A stretch of 13,606 nucleotides of DNA from Candidatus Gallimonas intestinigallinarum. Its GTDB lineage: Bacteria; Bacillota_A; Clostridia; Christensenellales; Borkfalkiaceae. The DNA lies in the NCBI GenBank assembly GCA_019116405.1, contig DXBS01000089.1:1-13606 (forward strand), in the 5' to 3' direction. Of this stretch, positions 5,536-13,247 are shown in pieces. Below the pieces are notes generated by a model. The model had not been told where the DNA came from and did not search any database. It worked only from the letters and a program-made list of their open reading frames with translations. The position numbers and the translations under genes were made by a program. How positions within the stretch are numbered: position 1 is the stretch's first letter; each line of letters opens with the position of its first letter.

Positions 5536-7419
5536 TCAGATGAGCACGCTCTGCAGGACGGTGATCTCGGAAATTTCGATGACCACTTCCCCGAGCTCGG
5601 CAAGCGCCGCGGAGCCGAACTGGAAGAGCATTTCAAAGTCGCTCTCGCCGATCAGCGCCGTCGTGGTGGTGAACTCCAGCGTCGTCTCCTCCGGCCCGAT
5701 GGTCACGGCGTTCTCACGGATGATGAGCCCGCTGTCCCAATCGACGGCATTGAGATCATGCACATAGTAGTTGAACGAGAGTTCCTCGGAAGCCTTGATC
5801 TTGATGCGGAAGGTGAAGTACGCGCCGCCGGGAAGCACGAGAGGATTGTCCCTGTAGCCGATGGCGATCTTGTTGTGCCAGTCCGCCTCGCCCGCCTCCT
5901 CGATGCGGTAGACAAGTTTGCCGTCCTCGGTGTACATGGTGCCGATGCCCAGCTGCGAAAGGCTGTCGTCCGAGCCGTTGAAAACCTCATAGGGCTTTTC
6001 GGTGTTGAGTTCGTTGGACGAGCCCGCGCCAAAGAGCAGGAAGCGGTCGAGCAGCACTCTGTCCGTACGCAGATCGCCGTCCAGACGGTAGAACGTCACG
6101 TTGTCGATCGTGAGCGTGTTGGAAGTGACGCCCTCGGAGGGATTGCCGATCTGGAAGCGCAGCACTGCGCCGGAGGCGATGGTCGCCTCGCTGGTGAAGG
6201 TGCCCGTGAGCGTCTTTGTCTCGCCTGCAGCGAGGGAGAAGCTTGCAAAGTTGGCGCGCAGAGACGCGTCCTGATTTTCAACGAGCAGCTCGCCTGCCTG
6301 TGCGTTCTCGGCGGTGACATCGACAGAATAGCCGTACTTGACGCCCGATTCGATCGCAGCGTCGCCGAGCGCGACGTCAACTTTCAGGCTCCAGACGCCG
6401 CCCACGCCGTCATCGTGATAGCTGTCGATGGCGACCTCGGCAGCGCCGTCCGATGCGGCGACGCTTGCCGCCGCCCCATCGCCCGCCTGGGTCGTGACGG
6501 TTGCAGCGCTCTCCGCAAAGTCCTCTTCATAGAGATCGACCCGCGTCTCGGTGCCAGACGTGCAGTAGAGCGCGACCTTTTCAATTGCCAGCGAGAAGGT
6601 GTCGGGCGTGGCGTCCTCGGGGTTCTCGGGATTGGGCGTGATCTTGCCCATATGGATGCGCAGATCGATATCCTTGGTCGTATCGTCGCCGATCGTGAAC
6701 GTCGTGCTGATGGGCGCAACTTTCGTCCCAACGCGCACATTCCATGCGCCGGGACCGACCGTCGCCCATTCCTCGTTGGCGGCGTCCTCGGCAAGGAGGT
6801 GCACATAGGTATCGACGGACGATCTTGCCCAGACGACGAACTGATAGTCCCCGTTGGTGAGGCCCGTGAGCGTCTTGTTGAGCGTCACGCTGCCGTCGCC
6901 GACGCCGTTCAGATGCGCGATATCAAACACATACGAGCCCTCTTTGAGCGTTGCCGTGCCCTCTGCCGCCTCGTCGATGGACGCCGTCCAGCCGCGGGCA
7001 TCCGCCTCGGTCGGGGTCACGTCCTCGAAGGAGAAGGAATACAGCTCCTCCGGCTCCGACGCCGCCTGCGTGACGGTGAGCGTGCAGTAGGCGTTGCCCG
7101 TCGCGTTCCCGGAGTCGGTGACGGAGTAGATGAGTTCATAGCTGCCGGGCGCGGAGGGCGTTGCCACGCCGTCCGTGAAGGTCATTTCGGGAATGGAACG
7201 CACGCTGATGCTGTCCGTGAGGTCGCCGTCCTCGCGGTCGGTGGCGGTGACGCCTGCAAGCGCGTCGAACTCTTCGCCCGCGACGGTGGTCGCCGTGTCC
7301 TCCACGCCGGAGATGACGGGATCGGTGTTTTCCTGATCGTGATTCGTGCCATCCGTGCAGCCCGCGAGGGTAGCCGCAGCGAGGGCGGAAGCTAACATGA
7401 TAGCAAGTTTCTTTTTCAT
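5536..7419 (-). CDS. Multi-domain surface lipoprotein, putative carbohydrate-binding
   Basis: The 627-residue protein has a signal peptide ending in LAGC (lipid anchor C21). Residues about 33-117 form an Ig-like domain resembling the DUF5011 type (DPVISGVEDTATTVAGEEF ... ATDREDGDLTDSI ... PGSYELIYSVTDSGNATG). It may act as a spacer lifting the rest off the membrane. Three beta-sandwich segments follow: about 125-290 (from LYSFSFEDV), about 297-455 (from VDLYEEDF, ending TLTIDNVTFYRLDG) and about 460-627. The first two resemble CBM4/9-like carbohydrate-binding domains, which typically end in such 'IDNV.FY' strands; the third is less clear. No catalytic motif is seen. The position directly after the solute-binding protein, with GAGGTGA overlapping that gene's stop codon (9-nt gap), suggests it captures fructan at the cell surface for the nearby GH32 lipoprotein and transporter. 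Ligand and function are inference. Confidence 0.75.
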   Translation of the reverse strand: MKKKLAIMLASALAAATLAGCTDGTNHDQENTDPVISGVEDTATTVAGEEFDALAGVTATDREDGDLTDSISVRSIPEMTFTDGVATPSAPGSYELIYSVTDSGNATGNAYCTLTVTQAASEPEELYSFSFEDVTPTEADARGWTASIDEAAEGTATLKEGSYVFDIAHLNGVGDGSVTLNKTLTGLTNGDYQFVVWARSSVDTYVHLLAEDAANEEWATVGPGAWNVRVGTKVAPISTTFTIGDDTTKDIDLRIHMGKITPNPENPEDATPDTFSLAIEKVALYCTSGTETRVDLYEEDFAESAATVTTQAGDGAAASVAASDGAAEVAIDSYHDDGVGGVWSLKVDVALGDAAIESGVKYGYSVDVTAENAQAGELLVENQDASLRANFASFSLAAGETKTLTGTFTSEATIASGAVLRFQIGNPSEGVTSNTLTIDNVTFYRLDGDLRTDRVLLDRFLLFGAGSSNELNTEKPYEVFNGSDDSLSQLGIGTMYTEDGKLVYRIEEAGEADWHNKIAIGYRDNPLVLPGGAYFTFRIKIKASEELSFNYYVHDLNAVDWDSGLIIRENAVTIGPEETTLEFTTTTALIGESDFEMLFQFGSAALAELGEVVIEISEITVLQSVLI

Positions 7420-7428
7420 GTCGTCACC

Positions 7429-9108
7429 TCAGTTTTGTGCCGCATATCTGTCATATGCCGCCTGATAGACTTCCTGCACGGCGCCGAGCCCGACGCGGGT
7501 GCTCTGCAGTTCCGTCTTGAACGCTTCCCAATCGCCGTCCGTAAGTCCGTTGCGCAGCCAGTCGATCAGGTGCTGGTTGATATAGTTGATGATGTTGGTC
7601 TCGTATGTGGTGAGCGTGTTGAGTTCTGCCTGCGTGAACTGAAGGTTGGGAACGGGCGTGACGTTTTCAGGCACATAGGGCGTTGCGTACAGTTCAAGGC
7701 GCTCAAGGCGCAGCTGTGCGCGGGGCTCCATGTTGACGACGTTCTCCCAGGCGTAGTCGCTCAGATAGCAGATGCCGAGGGGCGCGTTTTCCAGGCGGAG
7801 TTCGTCCGCGGTCTTGTCGGCGGGGAGCTCCTTTTGTACGAGCATCCCGTTCTCATCGAGCTCCTCTTCATAGACGATACCGATGGGACCGTAGTTGATC
7901 TGCGCAGAGATGAGCGGATCGTAGTAGCGGTCAAAATAGGTGAGCAGAACTTCGACGTTGGGCGTATCCGCGAAGATGATGAGTTCGCCCGTGCCGATCT
8001 CGGGATTGTTGGAGACGCACACCGTCTGATCGCCGTCAGGACCGACGAGCGGCCTGCACACGACGTAATTTTCGGGATTGCTGACGACCGTCTCGCTCTC
8101 CCACCAGTAGAAGGCGCCGTAGAGCTCCGTCCCCTTGCCGTTTGCCAGGAAGTTATCCTGCGTCTGCTCGAATGAGACCTCGTCGATGAGTCCCTCTTCC
8201 ACCCAGCCGTTGATGAACTGCGTCGCTTCCTTGAAGCGGTCGTCAAGCACGGTGTAGGTGACCTTCCCGTCCACGATGACGCGGTGATCGGTGTTGTCGT
8301 TGAGTCCGAACATGCCGTAGAGGTCGCACTGATTGCCCTGCCAGTTGTTGTAGACAAAGGTCATGGGGCGCTCGTCGTTGCTGCCGTTGCCGTTCATGTC
8401 GTGGTCGCGGAAATAGGTCAGGAGATCTTCCATCTGCGCCGCAGTCAGCTGGAGCCCGTCCTGCACGTCGGCAGCGCTCAGCCCCGACACGGCGCCCGCT
8501 TCGATCGCGGCGACCGTCCAGTTCTTGTTGATGAACAGGAGGTTGGGGTTTTGCAGCAGCCCCATCTCCTCCACGCGGGGAAGCGCATAGATCTTGCCGT
8601 CCTCCACGTTGGTGATCTGTTGGCGGATATCGGGGCGCTCCTCTAAGATGCGGCTGAAGTTGGGCATATACTCCAGATAGTCGCTGATGGGAAGCAGCAC
8701 GTTTCTGCTCGCGTAGCGGATGATCTCGCTCGCGGACATGCCTGCATGGTAGACGGCGTCGGGACGGTTGTTGGAATTGCCGAAGATGAGGTTCTTCTGC
8801 TCCGCGTACACCGACTCGGAGACGTTCTCCCAGTCGACGAACACGTTGGTGTACTCATAGAGCATCTGCATGATGTCCATGTCGTTGTAGTCCTTCGCCG
8901 TCGCGTTCTTGGAGGAATAGATATGGAAGGAAAGTTCCTGCGCACCCAGTTCATTGACGATGGGCGCCGAAGTGTCCTCCCACTGGTACTCGTACTTTTC
9001 CACGAGCGCTTCGACGGAATTGTTTTCTCTGTTGTCTCCGCCGCCGCACGCCGAGAGCGTGATCGCCGCGGCGCAGCACAGCGCAATGGCTGCAATCGTT
9101 TTTTTCAT
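7429..9108 (-). CDS. ABC transporter extracellular solute-binding lipoprotein (CUT1 type)
   Basis: The 559-residue protein has a lipoprotein signal ending in LSAC (C21) followed by GGGDN. It belongs to the large family 1 sugar-binding proteins that accompany LplB/LplC-type permeases. Typical features are the length, the 'DHDMNGNGSNDERP' loop (about 235-248, resembling a calcium-binding loop), many aromatic residues (for example FYWWES), and the C-terminal 'YQAAYDRY' helix. It would deliver fructo-oligosaccharides to the two permeases. The ATG at 9108 is preceded by AAGGAGT 6 nt upstream. The frame extends six codons further to a TTG at 9126, but that would place the ribosome binding site inside the gene. 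It is third in the operon, 42 nt after the LplC-like permease. The sugar ligand is inferred from neighbours only. Confidence 0.92.
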   Translation of the reverse strand: MKKTIAAIALCCAAAITLSACGGGDNRENNSVEALVEKYEYQWEDTSAPIVNELGAQELSFHIYSSKNATAKDYNDMDIMQMLYEYTNVFVDWENVSESVYAEQKNLIFGNSNNRPDAVYHAGMSASEIIRYASRNVLLPISDYLEYMPNFSRILEERPDIRQQITNVEDGKIYALPRVEEMGLLQNPNLLFINKNWTVAAIEAGAVSGLSAADVQDGLQLTAAQMEDLLTYFRDHDMNGNGSNDERPMTFVYNNWQGNQCDLYGMFGLNDNTDHRVIVDGKVTYTVLDDRFKEATQFINGWVEEGLIDEVSFEQTQDNFLANGKGTELYGAFYWWESETVVSNPENYVVCRPLVGPDGDQTVCVSNNPEIGTGELIIFADTPNVEVLLTYFDRYYDPLISAQINYGPIGIVYEEELDENGMLVQKELPADKTADELRLENAPLGICYLSDYAWENVVNMEPRAQLRLERLELYATPYVPENVTPVPNLQFTQAELNTLTTYETNIINYINQHLIDWLRNGLTDGDWEAFKTELQSTRVGLGAVQEVYQAAYDRYAAQN

Positions 9109-9150
9109 CGTTTTACTCCTTATCAATCATTGATCTTGTAATTTTTCCTT

Positions 9151-10098
9151 TTAATCCTTGAGCGAGCCGACCATGACGCCCTGCGCGAAGAACTTCTGCA
9201 CGAACGGGTAGATACAGAACACAGGAAGGCTCGAGATGATGACGCTGACGTACTTGAGCTGGTTGGCGAGGCGGAATTGCTCGAGAATGGTCTCGCCGCT
9301 GCCGCCCGTCGTCGATTCGGATGCGATGAGGATCTCACGAAGGACGAGCTGCAGGGGATAATAATTGGAATCCTGCAGGAAGATCATCGCATTGAAGTAG
9401 CTGTTCCACTGCCCCACCGCGTAGTACAGCGCGAGCACCGCCACAATGGGCATGGAGAGCGGAAGGATGACCGAAACAAACAGCCTTGCGCGGTTTGCGC
9501 CGTCCAGTTCCGCCGCCTCCACGATGCTGTCCGGCACGCCCGTCTGGAAGAAGGTCTTTGCCATGAACAAATTCCACGCCGAGACCGTACCGGGCAGGAT
9601 GACGGAGAGCGGGTTGTTGATGAGTCCCAGGTCGCTCACCACCTTGTAGAACGGGATGAGCCCGCCGCCGAAGAACATCGTGATCGTGAAGAAGATCATC
9701 CAGAATTTCCGGAAGGGAAGCGTCTTTCTGGAGAGCGCCCATGCCGCCGTCACGGTGAACAGGACGCTCAGCACGGTGTAAGAGATCGTATAATAGATGG
9801 TATTGCCGTAGCCGATCCAGATATCCATCCGCTCAAAGCAGCGAATATAACCCGTGAAGTCGATATCGACGGGATAGAGGAACACTCTGCCCGCGAGCAC
9901 CGCGTCCGCACTCGAGAAGGAGGCAATGACGACAAAGTAGAGCGGATAAATGACAATGAGCGCAAGCAGGATGAGAATGGTATAGACGATGGCATAATAG
10001 ATGCGGTCGCCCCTGCTCTCCTTGACTTTTCTGCGGCGGGGTTTTGCCGCCTGATGGGCCGCGGGGGACATCGTTTCGTTGATGGTACTTTCTTTCAT
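9151..10098 (-). CDS. ABC transporter permease, LplC/CUT1 type
   Basis: This 315-residue protein is one of the two membrane subunits of the sugar importer. After a basic cytoplasmic N-terminus there are about six membrane segments (about 35-60, 100-121, 133-148, 164-182, 210-229, 283-301). The cytoplasmic EAA loop that contacts the ATPase is clear at 194-213 (EAAELDGANRARLFVSVILP). The end GVMVGSLKD matches the characteristic C-terminus of LplC/YtcP-like permeases. The ATG at 10098 has GGGGGGAAG upstream. It lies 13 nt after the partner permease. No ATP-binding subunit is encoded in the operon, so a shared MsmX-like ATPase is expected elsewhere in the genome. Confidence 0.94.
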   Translation of the reverse strand: MKESTINETMSPAAHQAAKPRRRKVKESRGDRIYYAIVYTILILLALIVIYPLYFVVIASFSSADAVLAGRVFLYPVDIDFTGYIRCFERMDIWIGYGNTIYYTISYTVLSVLFTVTAAWALSRKTLPFRKFWMIFFTITMFFGGGLIPFYKVVSDLGLINNPLSVILPGTVSAWNLFMAKTFFQTGVPDSIVEAAELDGANRARLFVSVILPLSMPIVAVLALYYAVGQWNSYFNAMIFLQDSNYYPLQLVLREILIASESTTGGSGETILEQFRLANQLKYVSVIISSLPVFCIYPFVQKFFAQGVMVGSLKD

Positions 10099-10111
10099 AA
10101 CTTCCCCCCTG

Positions 10112-11143
10112 TCAGAACAGCGAATTCTCGGAGAACCGCTTGGAAACGGTATTCGCGATGATGAGCAATACAAGATTGATCACCGAGTTGAACAGACCGA
10201 CGGCGGTCGCATATCCCTGCCGAAGATTCTGGATGCCCTGTTTATAGACGTAAGTTGCAATGATCTCGCTGGTCACGAGGTTACCGTCCGTCTGCATCAG
10301 GAGCACCTTTTCATATCCGACGCCCATCAGACCGCCGATGGACATGATGAGCATGACGGAGACGATGGGTGCGATCGCAGGGAAATCAACGTGCAGAACG
10401 CGCTGGAAACGCGATGCCCCGTCAATGGTGGCCGCCTCGTGCTGCGACTGATCGACACCCGAGAGCGCCGCCAGATACACGATGGAGCTCCAGCCAAAAT
10501 CCTGCCAGTTGCTGGAAAGAATATACATAGGGCGGAACGCCTCCGATTCCAAAAAGAAAGAATAGCGTTCGCCGCCCACGCTCTCGATAATGTTGTTGAC
10601 AAGCCCGTATCTGCCGAAGAACAGATAGAGCATACCGACGAGCACGACAAGCGAAATAAAGTGCGGCCCGTTGAAGAGCGTCTGTAAAAATTTGCTCAGC
10701 TTCTTGTTCTTGGTCGAATTGAGCATGAGCGCAACGATGATGGGAAGCGGGAAACCGATGATAAAGCCCAGAATGCACAGCAGGAATGTGTTGATCATCA
10801 GGTCCCAGAATGCATAGTTCCCAAAAAATTCTTCGAAGTTCTGAAATCCGATCCAATACCCGTTGAGGATGGAATCGCCCGGCATGTAGTCCTGAAAGGC
10901 GATCAGGATCCCGTAAATAGGGATATAGGCAAAGATGAACGTGACCACGACCGCCGGTATGAGGAAGAGCAGATACGTCCAGTTGCGCTTGAAATTGCGC
11001 GCAAAGCGACTTCTTCTGAATTTGTCCGCCAGGCGCGCCTTTTCCGCGACCTGACCGCTCATGGCTTCTCCCACTGCTCCGGTTGTCTGATCAACGCCGT
11101 CGAATGCCTGTTCGCCCTGCGCCTCTCGCAACCTCTCTTTCAT
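10112..11143 (-). CDS. ABC transporter permease, LplB/CUT1 type
   Basis: This 343-residue protein is the first gene of the operon and the second membrane subunit of the importer. It has an N-terminal hydrophilic extension of about 50 residues, then about six membrane segments (about 56-80, 117-140, 161-177, 217-230, 256-275, 316-333). The EAA loop at 236-255 reads EAATIDGASRFQRVLHVDFP. The sequences FLIPAVVVTFIFAYIPIYG near the start and TAVGLFNSVINLVLLIIAN with NTVSKRFSENSLF at the end are typical of LplB-like permeases. The ATG at 11143 is set by GGGAGGT 7 nt upstream. The promoter lies about 55-80 nt upstream in the divergent region. The long, acidic and basic N-terminal extension is slightly longer than usual for the family. 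Confidence 0.94.
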   Translation of the reverse strand: MKERLREAQGEQAFDGVDQTTGAVGEAMSGQVAEKARLADKFRRSRFARNFKRNWTYLLFLIPAVVVTFIFAYIPIYGILIAFQDYMPGDSILNGYWIGFQNFEEFFGNYAFWDLMINTFLLCILGFIIGFPLPIIVALMLNSTKNKKLSKFLQTLFNGPHFISLVVLVGMLYLFFGRYGLVNNIIESVGGERYSFFLESEAFRPMYILSSNWQDFGWSSIVYLAALSGVDQSQHEAATIDGASRFQRVLHVDFPAIAPIVSVMLIMSIGGLMGVGYEKVLLMQTDGNLVTSEIIATYVYKQGIQNLRQGYATAVGLFNSVINLVLLIIANTVSKRFSENSLF

Positions 11144-11173
11144 TCACTTACCTCCCTTATCCTGTTTTGATTT

Positions 11174-11181
11174 CCACGTGG
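11174..11181. promoter_or_regulatory. CCACGTGG palindrome in the operon leader
   Basis: A perfect 8-bp palindrome lies in the predicted 5' untranslated region of the operon, between the transcription start (about 11190) and the ribosome binding site. It could be a minor protein-binding site or have no function. Confidence 0.25.
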
Positions 11182-11196
11182 CTTTTGCTTGATTCC

Positions 11197-11224
11197 ATTA
11201 TATTTCTCTGTGAAGAACCGTCAA
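11197..11224 (-). promoter_or_regulatory. Sigma-A promoter of the fructan-utilisation operon
   Basis: On the minus strand TTGACG (11224-11219) and TATAAT (11202-11197) are separated by 16 nt. Transcription would start near 11190, giving a leader of about 46 nt before the first permease ATG. Five of six -35 bases and all six -10 bases match consensus. Confidence 0.82.
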
Positions 11225-11226
11225 GA

Positions 11227-11237
11227 TTTGTGAGAAA
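11227..11237. promoter_or_regulatory. Third, degenerate operator-like half-site
   Basis: TTTGTGAGAAA resembles the right operator arm TTTGTGCAAAA with two differences and sits directly upstream of the operon -35 element (11219-11224). It may be a weak extra site for the same regulator. Inferred by similarity only. Confidence 0.35.
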
Positions 11238-11257
11238 ATTTCTAACATATTTTTACA

Positions 11258-11290
11258 TTTGCACAAATTATGCGCTGAAATTTGTGCAAA
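11258..11290. promoter_or_regulatory. Large inverted repeat, candidate operator of the LacI-family regulator
   Basis: TTTGCACAAATT (11258-11269) and AATTTGTGCAAA (11279-11290) form a perfect 12-bp inverted repeat around a 9-nt centre containing GCGC. Each arm also contains a near-palindrome of the form TTTG-NN-CAAA, so it may be two dimer sites with centres 23 bp apart. It lies between the divergent promoters, 14 bp from the regulator's -35 and 33 bp from the operon's -35. It is upstream of both transcription starts, so it acts as DNA rather than as an RNA hairpin. Confidence 0.65.
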
Positions 11291-11304
11291 AATCCAAAAA
11301 AATA

Positions 11305-11332
11305 TTGACATTTCTTTTCTCTATGGTATAAT
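11305..11332 (+). promoter_or_regulatory. Sigma-A promoter of the LacI-family regulator
   Basis: TTGACA (11305-11310) and TATAAT (11327-11332) both match consensus exactly, with a 16-nt spacer and a TGG extension in front of the -10. Transcription should start near 11339, only about 20 nt from the ATG. A 5-bp inverted repeat (ATGGT 11323-11327, ACCAT 11336-11340) spans the -10 element and could be an extra repressor site. Confidence 0.88.
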
Positions 11333-11357
11333 CAAACCATGCAAGGAGGGAGGGAAA

Positions 11358-12380
11358 ATGTCAAAAAAAGAACGGATCACTGTACAGGATATCGCCGATG
11401 CGCTTTCCCTTTCCCGCAATACCGTCTCCAAGGCGCTCAACGGGCAATATGTGCCTCCGCGCACGCGCGAACGGGTGCTCTCCGCCGCGATCGAGATGGG
11501 ATATAAAAGCTATGCGTCCGTTGCCTCCACGCAGGAAGAACAGCGCCATCGCCGCATCGTGCTGATCACCTCCAAGCACCTGATGACGATGACATTCTTC
11601 ATCCACGTTGTGCGCGGCATTGAACTGGCGCTGGACGAGGCACAAAATATCGAGCTGCTGCAGTTCACCACGACCAAGTCCTCCTTTTTCGACCGCCTCG
11701 TCGAATATCTGCACGAGAACGAGGTGGACGGCATCATCTGCATGGAACTGTTCAGCGCCGACTATGTCCCGCGGCTTATCTCGCTCGGATATCCCACCGT
11801 CTTTTTTGACTTCCCCATCTATCTCTCCGTCATGGGCAACTACGATATCGTCATGCCGGAGAGCTTTTCCTCCATTAAAGATCTCTGTCTTACGCTCATC
11901 CGCGAGCACGGAATCCGACACTTCGGATTTATCGGCGACTATACGCACTGCACTTCGTTCTACGAGCGCTTCCTTGCCATGCGCGAGGCGATTTTTTTGG
12001 CGGGTCTGGAATACAATGCCGATTACTCCTTTATCGAAAAGGACTCCTTCCCCTATGGCGACCCGGAAGAACTGAAAAAGGCCCTCGCGGACATGCCTCT
12101 TCCGGAATGCTTTATCTGCGCCAACGATACCATTGCAGCGGCAGTCATCAACGCGCTCGGACTCTTGCACAAGAAAGTCCCGCGGGACATTCTCGTCTCG
12201 GGATTTGACAATCTTCCGGAATCCAAAAAGTGCGAACCGCCGCTCACGACATTTAACGTGGACAAGACGGGACTGGGGAAAAAGCTGCTGGAAGTTCTGC
12301 TCGATCGCATTGCGCATCCGCGCCAGAAAACGCAGATTATCTACCTGCAATCCAAGCATATCCTGCGCCAGACGACGTAA
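11358..12380 (+). CDS. LacI-family transcriptional regulator of the fructan locus
   Basis: The 340-residue protein has the LacI helix-turn-helix at its N-terminus (ITVQDIADALSLSRNTVSKAL at 7-27, then the conserved TRERVLSAAIEMGYK). A hinge follows at about 50-62, then a periplasmic-binding-protein-like effector domain (about 66-340) with the typical FICANDTIAAAVINALG and DILVSGFDNLPES segments. ATG at 11358 is supported by AAGGAGG 8 nt upstream; the upstream open frame crosses the promoter and is not used. It is divergent from the operon, so it most likely controls it in response to fructose, sucrose or a fructo-oligosaccharide. The candidate operator lies upstream of both -35 elements rather than over them, so activation or looping should be considered besides simple repression. 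Confidence 0.92.
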   Translation: MSKKERITVQDIADALSLSRNTVSKALNGQYVPPRTRERVLSAAIEMGYKSYASVASTQEEQRHRRIVLITSKHLMTMTFFIHVVRGIELALDEAQNIELLQFTTTKSSFFDRLVEYLHENEVDGIICMELFSADYVPRLISLGYPTVFFDFPIYLSVMGNYDIVMPESFSSIKDLCLTLIREHGIRHFGFIGDYTHCTSFYERFLAMREAIFLAGLEYNADYSFIEKDSFPYGDPEELKKALADMPLPECFICANDTIAAAVINALGLLHKKVPRDILVSGFDNLPESKKCEPPLTTFNVDKTGLGKKLLEVLLDRIAHPRQKTQIIYLQSKHILRQTT

Positions 12381-12445
12381 TCTACACGATTTCTTATTCT
12401 TATAAATTAAAAAAGATAAGACAAAATACCTTAAGGGGAAAAGAC
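12381..12445 (+). promoter_or_regulatory. Short A+T-rich gap with weak hairpin and sigma-factor RBS
   Basis: The sequence changes from G+C-rich to strongly A+T-rich here. An 8-bp bulged stem (CTTATTCTT with AAGATAAG, about 12393-12420) has no T run and is a poor terminator. No promoter with both elements is clear. AAGGGG at 12433-12438 is the ribosome binding site for the TTG start at 12446. Confidence 0.35.
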
Positions 12446-13222
12446 TTGTCAAACGAAAAATACACAATTAACCAGATTTTTGAGATATTGCGAAATAGTG
12501 ATAGGCACGAAGGAATAAAGTTGCTCTATTTGTACCATTACAATAAAATGTATAGTATAGCATTTACTTTTATCCCCAAAGAAGACATATGTCAAGATAT
12601 TATACATAATGTTATACATAAATTACTTTTATTAGATCTGAACAAGCTACCAACCCGAAATGAGCTATCATGGCTTTATTCGGTGATAAAAAATGAAGCA
12701 ATGGATCATTTTAGAAGGACTAAATCAACTGTAAACATTGAAGATATATATCCAATATATGAAGAGAAAAGAATATCTGATTTCGTTGATATGGATGGAT
12801 ATTTTTCCATGATACGGGGATTGAATGAAGCTCAAAAAGAGATTGTTACTTTAAAGGTGCTGGGCGGTTATACTCATAAAGAAATCTCTCAAATGCTTGG
12901 AAAACCCATAGGCACGGTTCAATGGATCTATAGTATGGCGGTAAAAAAGTTAAAGAAACTTTTGATTTCTCTTATGAGCTTGTTTGTAATGTCTATTACA
13001 GGCGCAATCATAACAATCATAAAGTGCGTTGAGTCGATGACTTCTGAGACGAATGGTTCGGGAGATGTTGTAGAATCTCAGCTTAATGAATTTTTGTTCG
13101 ATTTGTGCCTTTCGAGCTCTATTATATTTTGTCTTTTTGTAGCAATTTGCTTGATTTCTTTTTTTCTTATTTTTGTCTTTTCTTATAAAATACCAACAAA
13201 AGGAGATAGAAAAAACGTCTAA
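12446..13222 (+). CDS. ECF-like sigma-70 family factor with two C-terminal membrane segments
   Basis: The 258-residue protein carries a sigma-70 region 2 (about 21-92, including CQDIIHNVIHKL and WLYSVIKNEAMDHFRRTK) and region 4 with its helix-turn-helix (about 124-172, GGYTHKEISQMLGKPIGTVQ). Two strongly hydrophobic segments follow (about 173-193 and 218-247) around a polar loop of about 24 residues, predicted outside. The cytoplasmic tail is short and basic. ECF factors usually stop after region 4 at about 160-190 residues, so the extra part suggests a sigma factor tethered to the membrane. The start is TTG at 12446, chosen because AAGGGG lies 7 nt upstream and the first in-frame ATG (codon 35) would remove part of region 2. 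It is A+T-rich, unlike the operon to its left. A lipoprotein gene follows 103 nt downstream. Target promoters are unknown. Confidence 0.82.
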   Translation: MSNEKYTINQIFEILRNSDRHEGIKLLYLYHYNKMYSIAFTFIPKEDICQDIIHNVIHKLLLLDLNKLPTRNELSWLYSVIKNEAMDHFRRTKSTVNIEDIYPIYEEKRISDFVDMDGYFSMIRGLNEAQKEIVTLKVLGGYTHKEISQMLGKPIGTVQWIYSMAVKKLKKLLISLMSLFVMSITGAIITIIKCVESMTSETNGSGDVVESQLNEFLFDLCLSSSIIFCLFVAICLISFFLIFVFSYKIPTKGDRKNV

Positions 13223-13223
13223 C

Positions 13224-13240
13224 TGTAAAACCCCATTACA
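13224..13240 (+). repeat. Small hairpin before the leader mini-ORF
   Basis: TGTAA (13224-13228) pairs with TTACA (13236-13240) directly after the sigma-factor stop codon and directly before AGGAGG. It is short and A+T-rich, so its stability is doubtful. Confidence 0.3.
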
Positions 13241-13247
13241 GGAGGCG

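Noticed and set aside
3756..5543. 595-codon open frame on the plus strand
   Set aside because: It runs antisense to the surface GH32 and fructokinase genes, is arginine- and valine-rich, has no domain or ribosome binding site, and results from G+C-rich codon structure of the real genes.
5236..7395. 719-codon open frame on the plus strand
   Set aside because: Antisense to the carbohydrate-binding lipoprotein and part of the fructokinase; no recognisable domain, no start signal, and the minus-strand frame has a signal peptide and proper ribosome binding site.
9109..9126. TTG at 9126 as start of the solute-binding protein
   Set aside because: The ribosome binding site AAGGAGT would lie inside the gene; it is correctly spaced for the ATG at 9108, which also gives a normal signal peptide.
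9122..9134. ATCAATCATTGAT palindrome between permease and solute-binding protein genes
   Set aside because: As RNA it leaves almost no loop, it is short and A+T-rich, and nothing links it to a known site type.
11144..11357. CcpA (cre) site in the divergent region
   Set aside because: The closest candidate, around 11270-11280, matches the cre consensus at too few positions to support catabolite repression.
11361..12467. Long minus-strand open frame opposite the LacI regulator
   Set aside because: The plus strand encodes a clear LacI protein with promoter and ribosome binding site; the antisense product has no recognisable domain.
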